Shown in pieces: positions 35,117-44,443 of a stretch of DNA of 64,000 nt; positions within the stretch are counted from its first letter, which is position 1; each line of letters starts with the position of its first letter. The DNA lies in NCBI RefSeq assembly GCF_029910235.1, contig NZ_CP112876.1, positions 62,001 through 126,000 of the forward strand. The letters run 5' to 3'. A program made the position numbers and the translations under genes. Origin of the DNA: Pseudanabaena galeata CCNP1313. Lineage in GTDB: Bacteria; Cyanobacteriota; Cyanobacteriia; Pseudanabaenales; Pseudanabaenaceae. The notes below the pieces were generated by a model that saw nothing but the letters and a program-made list of their open reading frames with translations, was not told where the DNA came from and did no database searches.

Positions 35117-35962
35117 CTAAAAATCATGGCGAAACCATGCACCAAGCCATGAAACAACCCCGTTGATTGTCACTAGGCTGATCACTAAAACTAAGGCTGT
35201 CGCATAGGCTTTGGGTTCACCTCCTGAGATATTCATGGCAAGGTCATAAATATGCACTGACAGCGATCGCCCCGAATCTAGTAAAGAAGTTGGCATCCGA
35301 TCCACATAACCACTCGTAAAAATTAAGGCGGCTGTTTCGGCGATCGCCCTGCCCAAGCCTAGTAAAATCCCCACCACGATCGCAGGCATTGCCGCAGGTA
35401 ACAGCAATGTCCATAAAACCGATGGGCGCGACAGCCCCAGAGCCGCCGCCGAGCGCCGATAATCCTCTGGCACTGACCTTAATCCCTCTTGAGTGGAACG
35501 AATTAAAATCGGTAAGACCATACAGGCTAAAGTTAGCCCACCTGACAAAATGGAGAATCCTAAACCAAGAGTCTTGCTAAAAAAGGCATTGCCAAATAGT
35601 CCAAAGGCGATCGATGGCACACCTGCTAATACATCTAAACTTAGACGGACTAAGCGCCCCCAAAGGTTTTCCCAAGAATTTGATTGTGGACTAAACTCAG
35701 CTAACATAATCGCTGTGCCAATTCCCAACGGTAGAGAAACTCCCAAACATACAAGCACAATCAAAGACGTTGATACTAGAATTGGCGCAAGCCCGCCGTC
35801 ACGTCCTGCATTGCGCGGCGCAGTGGTTAAAAATTGCCAATTAATTTGTCCAATGCCATGCTGCACAACATCGCTGAGCAACCAAAATAGGGGGGCAATT
35901 ACTAAGATTGCCATTAACCAGATAGAGACTGCGATCGAGCGATCGCGATGTTCATTATTCAT
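35117..35962 (-). CDS. pstA: Phosphate ABC transporter permease PstA
   Basis: 281 residues with six membrane helices and the EAA loop ALGLSRPSVLWTLLLPAAMP. LGIGTAIMLAEFSPQS and AETAALIFTSGYVDRMPTSL are typical for PstA. The start overlaps the pstC stop by one base. Confidence 0.94.
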   Translation of the reverse strand: MNNEHRDRSIAVSIWLMAILVIAPLFWLLSDVVQHGIGQINWQFLTTAPRNAGRDGGLAPILVSTSLIVLVCLGVSLPLGIGTAIMLAEFSPQSNSWENLWGRLVRLSLDVLAGVPSIAFGLFGNAFFSKTLGLGFSILSGGLTLACMVLPILIRSTQEGLRSVPEDYRRSAAALGLSRPSVLWTLLLPAAMPAIVVGILLGLGRAIAETAALIFTSGYVDRMPTSLLDSGRSLSVHIYDLAMNISGGEPKAYATALVLVISLVTINGVVSWLGAWFRHDF

Positions 35963-36870
35963 TACTGAGCGCTTTGCTCCTGATTAATTACTTCAGCGAT
36001 CGCCACGAGTAGCATAATTAAACTCATTAGCACCACACCACTAACAAACAAAGCGGAGCGGTGGTCATCTATGGCATATGCCATTTCCAGAGCAATATTT
36101 GCAGTTAGAGTTCGCACTGGCGCAAATATGCTGTCAGGAACCTGTACCACATTGCCACTAACCATCAATACCGCCATTGTCTCGCCGATCGCCCGACCTG
36201 TTTCTAGAATGACACCCGCAATCAAGCCCGACTTTGCCGCAGGAAAAACCACATTCCGAATCATCGCCCAACGTCCAACGCCCAACGCTGCGGCTCCACG
36301 CAGATAAGCATCTGGCACATTTGCAAAACTCGCCTCCGCAACTAGAGTGATCGTCGGTAAAATCATCAAAGTCAAAATCAAAATTCCTGCTAATAAACTT
36401 GCCCCAGGAGGACGGATTTTGCCAATCAAAGGCACAATTACCACCAATCCCCAAAAGCCATAAACTACCGATGGAATTCCTGCCAACAGTTCAATAAGGC
36501 GGCGATAAATTAGCGCGATCATTGGCGGCGCATAATATTGCATAAACACCGCCGCGCAAATTCCCAAAGGTGTTGCCAAACATACCGATCCCGCCATCAC
36601 CAAGATCGTTCCCCATAGCATCGGTACAAGATTAAATTCTTGACTAGCAGGATGCCAAGAAGCATCGTTCCAAAAGCGTGGCAGTCCGATTTTGGTGAGT
36701 AAAGGTAAAGCTTCCCAAATTAGAAAACCCACAATTAACAACACAATCATGCCTGAGATTGCCGCGAGAATCCGCAAAACCCAAGACAAGATTGATTCAT
36801 TGATGGAGCTATTAGTTGGTTTGTTAATTGATTTATTATTGAATGGGGACAAAATATTGGGCTTTAACAA
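35962..36870 (-). CDS. pstC: Phosphate ABC transporter permease PstC
   Basis: 302 residues, six membrane helices, EAA loop ALGVGRWAMIRNVVFPAAKS and the GETMAVLMVSGNVVQVP segment of PstC. The start overlaps the pstS end by 35 bp; the next in-frame ATG lies within the first helix, so the early start is kept. Confidence 0.93.
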   Translation of the reverse strand: MLKPNILSPFNNKSINKPTNSSINESILSWVLRILAAISGMIVLLIVGFLIWEALPLLTKIGLPRFWNDASWHPASQEFNLVPMLWGTILVMAGSVCLATPLGICAAVFMQYYAPPMIALIYRRLIELLAGIPSVVYGFWGLVVIVPLIGKIRPPGASLLAGILILTLMILPTITLVAEASFANVPDAYLRGAAALGVGRWAMIRNVVFPAAKSGLIAGVILETGRAIGETMAVLMVSGNVVQVPDSIFAPVRTLTANIALEMAYAIDDHRSALFVSGVVLMSLIMLLVAIAEVINQEQSAQ

Positions 36871-37693
36871 GGTCGTTTACCTCTGGAGAACGCGCAAAAT
36901 CGATAAAGTCTTTTTGAAGTCCTGTGGGAGTTGCTTTGGTGACAAGATTGAGAGGGCGAGAGATGGGGAATGTTTTATTAGCAACATTGACGATCGCTGC
37001 TTCTACACCATTCATCGGTAATAACTTAATTGCTACGCCATTATTGGCACTATATTCTGCCGAACCAATGGATACATAACCGATCGCATTAGGATTACCT
37101 GCGATAGTTTTAATCCCCTGTTCGTTATCACCAATCACTACATCTGCTTTGATTTCCGTGGTTTTCAATTTAAAAAATTGGGCAAAGAGTTCCAACGTAG
37201 AGCGCCCTTCAGCTTTATTGACAACTGTAATCGGCGCATCTTTGCCACCCACTTGCTTCCAGTTATCCACCTTCTTGGTATAGATATCAACAATCTGGCG
37301 ATCGCTAAGACTGGCGATTGAATTCTCTTTATGCACAATTACTGATATTCCATCTCTCGCAACGGTAAATGATTGCAAATCTCTTTCGCTTTCCTTAAGA
37401 TCTCGCGATACCATGCCAATATCCGCAACTCCCTGACGCGCATCAGCAATACCTCGTGAAGAACCGCCTGACTGTACATCAATCCTCACACCATTATGTT
37501 TCGATTCATAGCGCTTGCCAATTTCTGACAGTAAAGGAGCAACGGTACTCGATCCTGTTAATACGAGTTTTCCCTGTAAGGCAGGAGTAGCAGAATTAGC
37601 AGAAGATGGAGTATTGCTAGGGGAACAGGCTTGCAGCGAGAGCAGAGCGATCGCGCCAAAAGTTAGGGGAGTTAATGTTTTGAAATGTTTCAC
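36836..37693 (-). CDS. pstS: Phosphate-binding lipoprotein PstS
   Basis: 285 residues with a lipobox LLSLQACSPS. KLVLTGSSTVAPLLSEIG, VDVQSGGSSRGIADARQG-like segments (here IDVQSGGSSRGIADARQG), IGMVSRDLKESE and GRSTLELFAQFF are phosphate-site features shared with PstS proteins. It would capture phosphate, and also arsenate to some degree, in the periplasm. It lies downstream of an ArsR gene, with a family F palindrome in between. Confidence 0.93.
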   Translation of the reverse strand: MKHFKTLTPLTFGAIALLSLQACSPSNTPSSANSATPALQGKLVLTGSSTVAPLLSEIGKRYESKHNGVRIDVQSGGSSRGIADARQGVADIGMVSRDLKESERDLQSFTVARDGISVIVHKENSIASLSDRQIVDIYTKKVDNWKQVGGKDAPITVVNKAEGRSTLELFAQFFKLKTTEIKADVVIGDNEQGIKTIAGNPNAIGYVSIGSAEYSANNGVAIKLLPMNGVEAAIVNVANKTFPISRPLNLVTKATPTGLQKDFIDFARSPEVNDLVKAQYFVPIQ

Positions 37694-37730
37694 GGATAAG
37701 CCTTTTATGATTGATTTTTAGTTAGTAATT

Positions 37731-37823
37731 CATGTTACGCAGATAGAAAATCTGCTCTCATCCTCTCTCCCCTTCTCCCCTCTTGGGAGAAGGGGAGAGA
37801 GGATGAGGGTTCCACATAACAGG
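37731..37823. repeat. Palindromic element, family F, copy 3, between arsR and pstS
   Basis: CATGTTACGCAG and TTCCACATAACAG bound a core CTCATCCTCTCTCCCCTTCT and complement. It fills the space where a pstS promoter or Pho box would be expected; I see no Pho-box repeats nearby. Confidence 0.7.
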
Positions 37824-37824
37824 A

Positions 37825-38160
37825 TTAAATTTCATTGGGGAAAGAGAGAACGCAGCAGCCAAGATTAATGCCGATCGCGCCATTTTCAGATTGCAGATCG
37901 GCGACAGAATGATAAAGCACGGCTTTACCGTCACGGACAGATCTCACAAAACCTGCTTCCCGCAACACCTTGAGATGGTGAGAAAGCAAACTCTGTTCTA
38001 AACCAAGCGCTGCATTGATTTCACCAACGTGCCTTGGCTGTTCTCTCAGTAACTCTAAAACTGATAAGCGCGTGGCATCAGCTAAAACCTTGAGCTTTTC
38101 AGCACAAAAATTTGGGGCTGGTTTTGTCGAACTTAATCTGGATCTTGGGGACGCATTCAT
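37825..38160 (-). CDS. arsR: ArsR/SmtB-family metalloregulator
   Basis: 111 residues. The winged helix LADATRLSVLELLREQPRHV, GEINAALGLEQSLLSHHLKV and GFVRSVRDGKAVLYHSV is standard. Cys19 (NFCAEKLKVLAD) and the C-terminal pair Cys102-Cys103 (NLGCCVLSF) could bind As(III) or another soft metal, though they differ from the ELCVCDL site of classic ArsR. It is the first gene of a strand with pstSCAB, so it may repress phosphate/arsenate uptake or mark an old ars operon. The true effector is unknown. Confidence 0.88.
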   Translation of the reverse strand: MNASPRSRLSSTKPAPNFCAEKLKVLADATRLSVLELLREQPRHVGEINAALGLEQSLLSHHLKVLREAGFVRSVRDGKAVLYHSVADLQSENGAIGINLGCCVLSFPNEI

Positions 38161-38232
38161 AGGTATAGCGATCGCGCGATCGGCAAAGAAGAAGATGTGT
38201 TATAGCTATAGCCACCTGTATCAGGGCAAATC

Positions 38233-38287
38233 AAAACCCAAATAGTGTGAAGTGGCGCGAAGCGCCACTTCACACTATTTGGGTTTT
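38233..38287. repeat. Perfect palindrome upstream of arsR, 26-bp arms, loop GAA
   Basis: AAAACCCAAATAGTGTGAAG TGGCGC - GAA - exact complement. It lies in the 626-bp gap before the cupin gene. The rest of the gap shows only the dyad at 38325 and no reading frame. Confidence 0.7.
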
Positions 38288-38324
38288 ATGTCCTAACAAG
38301 ACTGACTACAGCTATAATACTGGC

Positions 38325-38340
38325 ATGAAAATTTATTCAT
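38325..38340. promoter_or_regulatory. Candidate ArsR-type operator
   Basis: ATGAA-AATTTA-TTCAT is a dyad with the TGAA/TTCA half-sites seen in ArsR/SmtB operators, next to a TATAAT at 38313. It is 165 bp from the arsR start, with a palindrome in between, so the link is tentative. Confidence 0.3.
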
Positions 38341-38786
38341 ATCAATATTAATTCATATTAAAACCATAGCTTTCATTTGATTTCAGAATATGAGGAGATC
38401 ATGAATGAGAAATAAAGAGTTAGTTAAAAGATATGAGTAGCTTTCATCTCACAATTCGAGATTTGCTCCCTAATTCTTTTAATAATCACTAAATTTTGGT
38501 CGCCAATGCGATCTTTGAGACAGGAAAATACACCATCAAGTTATAACAATCCTAAAAGAACCGTGAGAATCTAAAGCTTATAAATAAAGGGTTAAACCAT
38601 GCCTTTCTTACAAATGATTTAGGGATTGCTATACACCTAAGCCCGATCAACAAACAAAATACAATCTTTATCAAAAATTTATCTTAGAGTCACACGGCAC
38701 TCATCAATAACCTTCAACCAAGCTCTAGACTAGAACAAACCCATATTTCAGGCTATAGCGGCTTTCATTCGAGGAAGGAAAATCTA

Positions 38787-39443
38787 GTGCAATCAACAGA
38801 ATTAAAGCAAGCGATCGCTCAAGACTGGTTAGTTAACAATGAAAGCCAATGTATTTCCTTTGAATCTATGCAAAAAGATTTGCAAGAAGATTCATTCACA
38901 GAAAAATATCCCATCCCCTATCGACTCTATCGATTTCTCACCGATGTGGAGAATATCATCTGGCAAGAGGCAGACGATCGCTTGCGATTGCAAAAAATCT
39001 GTCCATTAGTGCGGCGCTTGCTCAATGAATCGGAATGGATTTTGACTAGTTTTGCCCTGCCCGATCGCGAAACGGGTTGGTCTGTGCAGATGATCTATGA
39101 TGAGCCAGATTTTGCGCTAACGGTGCAGACAGTCGCTTGGTCGCCACAGCGTGTTTCGTCAATTCATAATCATGCAACTTGGGGAATTGTGGCGCTGATT
39201 GATGGCGAAGAGAAAAACACTTTTTGGCAGCGATCGCCTAGTGCTGAATATCCCGATCGCCTTACTAAAACAGGAGAGCATACACTTACATCTGGTGACA
39301 TTCTCTGTCTGATGCCTGAGGCAATCCATCAGATCGAAGCGATCGGCGATGAACCCACGATCAGTTTCAACATTTACGGCATAACTAACTATAGCCAACG
39401 TTTTGAGTTTGATATAGAGCAGCACACCGCTAAAATTTTTTAG
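38787..39443 (+). CDS. Cupin protein of the cysteine dioxygenase-like superfamily
   Basis: 218 residues from a GTG preceded by GAGGAAGGAAAA. After a helical N-terminus, the cupin barrel has VSSIHNHATWGIVALIDGEE (metal ligands His-x-His), followed by TLTSGDILCLMPEAIHQIEA with a third His, and FNIYGITNYSQRFEF. This fits iron thiol dioxygenase-like proteins, but the cysteine-binding residues of true CDO cannot be assigned. It stands alone before the two-component genes. Confidence 0.75.
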   Translation: MQSTELKQAIAQDWLVNNESQCISFESMQKDLQEDSFTEKYPIPYRLYRFLTDVENIIWQEADDRLRLQKICPLVRRLLNESEWILTSFALPDRETGWSVQMIYDEPDFALTVQTVAWSPQRVSSIHNHATWGIVALIDGEEKNTFWQRSPSAEYPDRLTKTGEHTLTSGDILCLMPEAIHQIEAIGDEPTISFNIYGITNYSQRFEFDIEQHTAKIF

Positions 39444-39465
39444 TCAACTCCTATGATTAAAAGCA

Positions 39466-39670
39466 TCAAGAGATCCCCCTCAATCCCCCTTGTAAAGGGG
39501 GAAGAAGAAAATTTAATTTGTTCTCCCCCTTTAAAAAGCTACCGTGTACACACAAGTTATCAGCTATAGCATGAGTTACGAAAGATCCCCCTCAATCCCC
39601 CTTGCAAAGGGGGAAGAAGAAAATTTAATTTATTCTCCCCCCTTTCTCAAGGGGGGGCTGGGGGGGATCA
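39466..39670 (+). repeat. Two family G palindromes in tandem
   Basis: The core GATCCCCCTCAATCCCCCTT occurs at 39472 and 39583. The second is complete with the complement CCCCCTTTCTCAAGGGGGGG...; the first ends at CTCCCCCTTTAAAAAG. The flank ACACAAGTTATCAGC at 39550 also precedes the truncated copy at 22188. They fill the 311-bp gap before the kinase. Confidence 0.7.
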
Positions 39671-39754
39671 ACACCTAGAAGCGAAGACAGACAGAATCGT
39701 TTACGCACCATGTTTTTTAAGGGGATCTGAATAACTATTCACGAAACAAAGCCA

Positions 39755-41194
39755 ATGTATAAATCAATTAGAAATGTGATCGCGAATATATTTAAAAAGC
39801 GAGTTTCCCCAAACTCCCTACAGTTTCGTTTAACTGTAGAATTGATCGCTATGTCTGTAATTAGCTTAACGGGGGTGTCTGTTTGGGCAGGTTGGAAAAT
39901 GGAACAGACAGTGGTTAATGGTCACAAGCAAATGCTGGAATATGTGGCGATGCGTTTTCCCGATCAAGTGGAAATGTATATGGAAACAGGGGGAGTTAAA
40001 GCAGGAATAGAACGCACATCTAACAAAGTTGCCACTTCTGATTTAGCGATTCTCGTTAAGGGTGACAATGGCGAAGTTATTGCCAAATCAGCAAATAACT
40101 ATGACCTATCCGCAGATTTACAAAATATTGGCTATACCGAAGTACCAACCACGCCACAGGTGATCCAAATCGGCGATCGCTATGTGGTGATGTGCGGTAA
40201 TAATCTAACGGTCAATGGAAAACTTGTTGGCAAGGTCTATCTTTCCCAAGATGTTACCAACGACCAGTTACAGTTAAATAATGGTCTTTATGGATTGATC
40301 ATCGTTAGTATTAGTGCAACGGTGATCTTGATTGTGGCGATCGCCCTGCGAATTCGCAAAGCCCTCTCGCCTTTGCAAGAAATGAGTCAGATGGCAAGCG
40401 TGATCTCCATTGATGATCTCAGTGATGCCAAATTGGAACTAGCAAAAGCTCCCGATGAGATTTTGGGATTGGCGCAGACTTTTAATGAAATGCTCCAGAG
40501 ATTATCGAGCGCTTGGGAGCAGCAGCGTCAATTTGTCGGCAATGTATCCCATGAGTTACGCACGCCTTTGACCGTGATCTGTGGCTATTTGCAAAGCTTG
40601 CTACGTCGTGGCGACAACCTCAGCATTTATCAAAAACAAGCGATCGAAACCGCTAGCGCCGAAACCGAGCGCACGATCCAGATGCTCCAAGATTTATTAG
40701 ATCTTGCCCGTGCCGATAGTGGCAATTTACATTTTCGGCAAGCTCCCGTTTTTTTAAATACCTTAGTTGCGGAAGTGGCGGCGATGAGTGCCAAGGTTAG
40801 TGATCGCTCAGTTACAGCCATTGTCCAAGATCAAGATATTGTTGCTCTGGCTGATCAAGATCGGCTGCAACAGGTTTTGATTAATTTAGTGGATAATGCC
40901 ATTAAATATTCTGCCGATCCAGTGGAAATCCAAATGGAAACTAGAGAAGATCAAGCGATGATCCATGTATGCGATCGCGGCATTGGCATTGCCCTTGTCC
41001 ACCAACATCGGGTATTTGAGCGTTTTTATCGCAGTGACGATCCTTCCACTCGTTCTCGTGACGGCACGGGACTGGGCTTAGCGATCGCCAAGAGCTTAGT
41101 GGAAGGCATGAATGGCAAAATCAGCCTCATGTCCAAACCAAATGAGGGTAGTATTTTTACAATCAGTTTACCCCTATGGAATCCGCAACGATGA
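39755..41194 (+). CDS. Membrane sensor histidine kinase
   Basis: 479 residues. One membrane helix lies at about 30-48 and another at about 178-201, bracketing a 130-residue periplasmic sensor region. Then comes HAMP and HisKA (VGNVSHELRTPLTVICGYLQ, phospho-His near 266) and an HATPase with DRLQQVLINLVDNAIKYS and GTGLGLAIAKSLVEGM. It overlaps the response regulator gene (ATGA). The signal is unknown; the downstream MerA/ArsM/ArsS genes suggest metal or oxidative stress, but this is inference. Confidence 0.94.
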   Translation: MYKSIRNVIANIFKKRVSPNSLQFRLTVELIAMSVISLTGVSVWAGWKMEQTVVNGHKQMLEYVAMRFPDQVEMYMETGGVKAGIERTSNKVATSDLAILVKGDNGEVIAKSANNYDLSADLQNIGYTEVPTTPQVIQIGDRYVVMCGNNLTVNGKLVGKVYLSQDVTNDQLQLNNGLYGLIIVSISATVILIVAIALRIRKALSPLQEMSQMASVISIDDLSDAKLELAKAPDEILGLAQTFNEMLQRLSSAWEQQRQFVGNVSHELRTPLTVICGYLQSLLRRGDNLSIYQKQAIETASAETERTIQMLQDLLDLARADSGNLHFRQAPVFLNTLVAEVAAMSAKVSDRSVTAIVQDQDIVALADQDRLQQVLINLVDNAIKYSADPVEIQMETREDQAMIHVCDRGIGIALVHQHRVFERFYRSDDPSTRSRDGTGLGLAIAKSLVEGMNGKISLMSKPNEGSIFTISLPLWNPQR

Positions 41195-41871
41195 ATAATC
41201 GCATTCTACTGATTGAAGATGACCCCAAGTTATCGAAATTTATCGAAATGGAACTTGGCTTAGAAGGTTATCAAATAACTGTGGCGACGACTGGCTTAGA
41301 TGGTTTGCAACTAGCCCGTGATACGCAGCCCGATCTGGTAATTTTAGATTGGATGTTACCCGAAATATCAGGATTAGATATCTGCACAAGGCTACGCAAA
41401 ACGGGGGGACAAGTGCCGATCATTATGCTGACGGCTAAGGATGAAATCAGCGATCGCGTCACTGGCTTAAACGCAGGAGCCGATGACTATCTCACTAAGC
41501 CCTTTAGCATTGAGGAGCTACTTGCCAGAATCAATGCAAGAATGCGGCGGATGTATCCCGAAGCGAACGATAATTTGCAGTTTGAAGATATTACTTTAAG
41601 CCACACTTCCCGCGAAGTCCGTCGGTCAGGGCAGAGGGTCGATCTGACTGCCAAAGAGTTTGATTTACTAGAATTTATGCTGCGCCATCCCCAGCAGGTT
41701 TTAACCCGTGACCAGATCCTCGAATCGGTGTGGGGCTATGACTTCATGGGCGAGTCGAATATTATTGAAGTCTACATTCGGGCTTTACGCATCAAGTTAG
41801 AAGTGCATAATCCGAAACGGCTACTGCATACAGTGCGCGGCGTGGGTTATGTTCTACGCAGTCAAGGGTAA
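41191..41871 (+). CDS. OmpR-family response regulator
   Basis: 226 residues from ATG 41191, which overlaps the kinase stop. The receiver has acidic ED10-D11, phospho-acceptor Asp53 (LVILDWMLPE) and Lys in DYLTKPFSIEELLARI. The C-terminal winged helix is VDLTAKEFDLLEFMLRHPQQ, then RALRIKLEVHNPKRLLHTVR. It is the likely partner of the kinase just upstream. A hairpin follows the stop. Confidence 0.95.
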   Translation: MNNRILLIEDDPKLSKFIEMELGLEGYQITVATTGLDGLQLARDTQPDLVILDWMLPEISGLDICTRLRKTGGQVPIIMLTAKDEISDRVTGLNAGADDYLTKPFSIEELLARINARMRRMYPEANDNLQFEDITLSHTSREVRRSGQRVDLTAKEFDLLEFMLRHPQQVLTRDQILESVWGYDFMGESNIIEVYIRALRIKLEVHNPKRLLHTVRGVGYVLRSQG

Positions 41872-41872
41872 C

Positions 41873-41912
41873 CTCGTCAGGGTGTAGCACTTCTTTCACT
41901 GCCCCTGACGAG
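41873..41912 (+). terminator. Hairpin after the response regulator
   Basis: CTCGTCAGGG and CCCTGACGAG with a 20-nt loop, 2 bp after the stop codon. The U-run is weak. Confidence 0.6.
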
Positions 41913-42011
41913 ATATTCATTTCAAAAAATTTATTTCTCCCTCATAAAACTACTCTTTTAACAGGTTACATTTAAATTAGGTCGATACAACTTGAGAGTT
42001 TGACATATCCC

Positions 42012-42731
42012 ATGGCGAGATCTCGATTAACTAAATATCGATTTTGGTTAAGAATAATTCTTAATGCGATCGCGATCGCCTTGTTAGTGATGATATTTCA
42101 CTACCTGAATATCAATGGGTTACTGCAAAGTATCATTACTTGGATCAAAGATCAGGGAGTAATTGGCATCGTTGCCTTCATTATTGTTTATAATCTTGCC
42201 ACAGTTTTATTTATTCCTGGCTCGTTCCTAACCCTAGGGGGGGGCGCTCTCTATGGTGTGTTTTTTGGTTCAATCTATGTGTTTATTGCCGCAACCTTAG
42301 GCGCAACCTTTGCCTTTTTAATTGGACGATATTGTGCTAGAGGCTATGTCAGTCAAAAAATTCGGAATAATATGACCTTCAGAGCGATCGATGCAGCCAT
42401 CTGTAAAGAAGGATTCAAAATCGTTTTGCTAACTCGTCTTTCACCCATCTTTCCATTTAATATGCTTAATTATGCTTTTGGAATTACCCGTGTCGCCTTA
42501 AAAGACTATATTTTAGGCTCAATCGGCATGATTCCCAGCACGATTATGTATGTCTATCTTGGTTCTTTGGCTATGGATGTTAACCTGATTAACTCTCAAC
42601 TAGACAGTAGTCCACAAACGCAAATCATTCAATGGAGTCTGCGCTTAGTTGGACTACTTGCCACCATATTTGTGAGCATTTATATTGCCCGAATTGCTAA
42701 GCGATCGCTCCAGCAAATCACCAAAGACTAA
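42012..42731 (+). CDS. TVP38/TMEM64 (DedA-like) membrane protein, copy 1
   Basis: 239 residues from ATG 42012. LATVLFIPGSFLTLGGGALY, FGSIYVFIAATLGATFAFLIGRY, EGFKIVLLTRLSPIFPFNML and LGSIGMIPSTIMYVYLGSLA are the VTT-domain signatures, with reentrant loops. It is about 50-60% identical by eye to the protein at 45452, so the pair is a local duplication that flanks MerA-like and ArsM. In cyanobacteria such proteins often neighbour metal and arsenic genes. What they transport is unknown. Confidence 0.9.
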   Translation: MARSRLTKYRFWLRIILNAIAIALLVMIFHYLNINGLLQSIITWIKDQGVIGIVAFIIVYNLATVLFIPGSFLTLGGGALYGVFFGSIYVFIAATLGATFAFLIGRYCARGYVSQKIRNNMTFRAIDAAICKEGFKIVLLTRLSPIFPFNMLNYAFGITRVALKDYILGSIGMIPSTIMYVYLGSLAMDVNLINSQLDSSPQTQIIQWSLRLVGLLATIFVSIYIARIAKRSLQQITKD

Positions 42732-42747
42732 GACAGGCTTCCTTTTT

Positions 42748-42830
42748 ATTCAAATATTTATTCAAATATTTATTCAAATATTTATTCAAATATTTATTCA
42801 AATATTTAGCCAAATATTTAACCAAATATC
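42748..42830. repeat. AT-rich 12-bp tandem repeat
   Basis: ATTCAAATATTT occurs about five times, then two degenerate units (AGCCAAATATTT, AACCAAATATCT). It lies 40 bp before the MerA-like start and may change promoter spacing by slippage. Confidence 0.85.
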
Positions 42831-42870
42831 TTTAGTTCACAACCGTCCTTAAATCAAGAGACTAAAATCA

Positions 42871-44430
42871 ATGAGTGCTTCTGACCAACATAGCTTAAAT
42901 GAATATGAATCATTCATTCAACCGATGGATGAATATAATCAAGCTCTTCTCGCGGATGTGCATCCACGCGATTGGGTCAATCCTGATCCTGCGAGGTGCT
43001 ATGACTTAGTAGTAATTGGGGCAGGTACGGCTGGACTGGTGGTCGCCGCAGGAGCCGCAGGGCTAGGTTTAGGACTAAAAGTTGCGCTGATTGAAAAGAA
43101 CCTCATGGGCGGGGATTGTCTGAATGTAGGCTGTGTCCCATCTAAATGTGTAATTCGTTCAGCAAGAGTAATATCAGATATTCTCAATGGTGCTACTTTT
43201 GGTATTCATGCTAGAGATATTGACATTGACTTTGCTGCGGTCATGCAAAGAATGCGACGTATAAGGGCTAGTATCAGTCACCATGACTCAGTGAAAAGAT
43301 TCCATAACCTTGGAATTGACGTGTTTTTGGGAGCAGCTACATTTGTCGATGAGAAGTCTGTGGAGGTAAATGGAGCGCGATTACAATTTAAAAAAGCGGT
43401 AATTGCTACAGGTGCGCGAGCAGCACGCCCACAGGTTGCAGGCTTAGGCGAGACAGGATATCTCACCAATGAAACTGTATTTACGCTTACCGAACGCCCC
43501 AAACGTTTGGCGGTGATTGGTGGTGGGCCAATTGGCTGTGAACTCGCTCAAGCTTTCCATCGCTTGGGTTGTGAAGTGACTTTAATTCACAAAAACAGTC
43601 ATCTCCTTGATCGCGAAGATACAGATGCTGCTGAAATCGTTCAAACCAGTTTATTGAATGACGGAGTCACGCTGGTTTTAGGAGCAAAATTAGAATCCGT
43701 TGAAGCCAAAGATTATGGCAAAGTCATCAGCTATCAGCAAAATGGAGAGTCTAAGACCATATCAATTGATGAGATTTTGGTTGGAACTGGGCGATCGCCA
43801 AATGTGGAAGGATTAAATCTAGAGGTGGTGGGCGTAGATTACGACAAGCGCCGTGGGGTCGTAGTCAATGATTATCTGCAAACCACTAATCCCCACATCT
43901 ATGCCGCAGGTGATATCTGCTCAAATTTCAAGTTTACGCATACTGCCGATGCCGCCGCCCGCATCGTGATCAAAAATACGCTATTCTCTCCCTTTAGCTT
44001 AGGACGTAGCAAAGTTAGTGATTTGGTGGTGCCTTGGGTGACCTTTACCGATCCTGAAATTGCCCATGTGGGAATGTATGCTAGTGAGGCTCGTGCCAAA
44101 GGACTGGAAACCGATGAGATTAAGATTCCCTTTACTGCTGTCGATCGCGCTATCTTTGATGGTGAAACGGAGGGCTTTGTGAAGATCTTGCATCAAAAAG
44201 GTAGCGATCGCATTCTTGGCGGCACGATTGTCGCCCGTCATGCTGGCGAAATGATTGGCGAAATTAGTTTAGCGATCGTCGCCAAACAGGGCTTAAATAC
44301 TCTATCCAGTGTGATTCATTCCTATCCCACCCAAGCCGATGCGATCAAAAAAGCCGCCGATGCCTATCGTAAAACTCTACTTACTCCCCGCACCCAGTCA
44401 TTCTTAAAGTTATTAACTAAGTTCAGTTAA
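42871..44430 (+). CDS. MerA-like FAD disulfide oxidoreductase
   Basis: 519 residues. FAD motif DLVVIGAGTAGLVVAAGAAG, redox pair Cys83/Cys88 in GGDCLNVGCVPSK, NAD(P)H motif LAVIGGGPIGCELAQAFHRL, TNPHIYAAGDIC and the C-terminal dimer domain VIHSYPTQADAIKKAADAY. It is close to mercuric reductase, but the N-terminal HMA domain and the C-terminal Cys-Cys of true MerA are missing. It also has about 45 extra residues at the start. The substrate could be Hg(II) or another soft-metal or disulfide compound. ArsM follows 14 bp downstream. Confidence 0.88.
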   Translation: MSASDQHSLNEYESFIQPMDEYNQALLADVHPRDWVNPDPARCYDLVVIGAGTAGLVVAAGAAGLGLGLKVALIEKNLMGGDCLNVGCVPSKCVIRSARVISDILNGATFGIHARDIDIDFAAVMQRMRRIRASISHHDSVKRFHNLGIDVFLGAATFVDEKSVEVNGARLQFKKAVIATGARAARPQVAGLGETGYLTNETVFTLTERPKRLAVIGGGPIGCELAQAFHRLGCEVTLIHKNSHLLDREDTDAAEIVQTSLLNDGVTLVLGAKLESVEAKDYGKVISYQQNGESKTISIDEILVGTGRSPNVEGLNLEVVGVDYDKRRGVVVNDYLQTTNPHIYAAGDICSNFKFTHTADAAARIVIKNTLFSPFSLGRSKVSDLVVPWVTFTDPEIAHVGMYASEARAKGLETDEIKIPFTAVDRAIFDGETEGFVKILHQKGSDRILGGTIVARHAGEMIGEISLAIVAKQGLNTLSSVIHSYPTQADAIKKAADAYRKTLLTPRTQSFLKLLTKFS

Positions 44431-44443
44431 CCATCACAAAATC

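Noticed and set aside
38401-38786. Possible small gene or RNA in the gap before the cupin gene
   Set aside because: No frame with a ribosome site and no stable fold was seen.
42741-42832. AT-rich tandem repeat as a CRISPR array
   Set aside because: Units are 12 bp and contiguous with no spacers.
42871-44430. True mercuric reductase
   Set aside because: The HMA domain and the C-terminal cysteine pair are missing; called MerA-like only.
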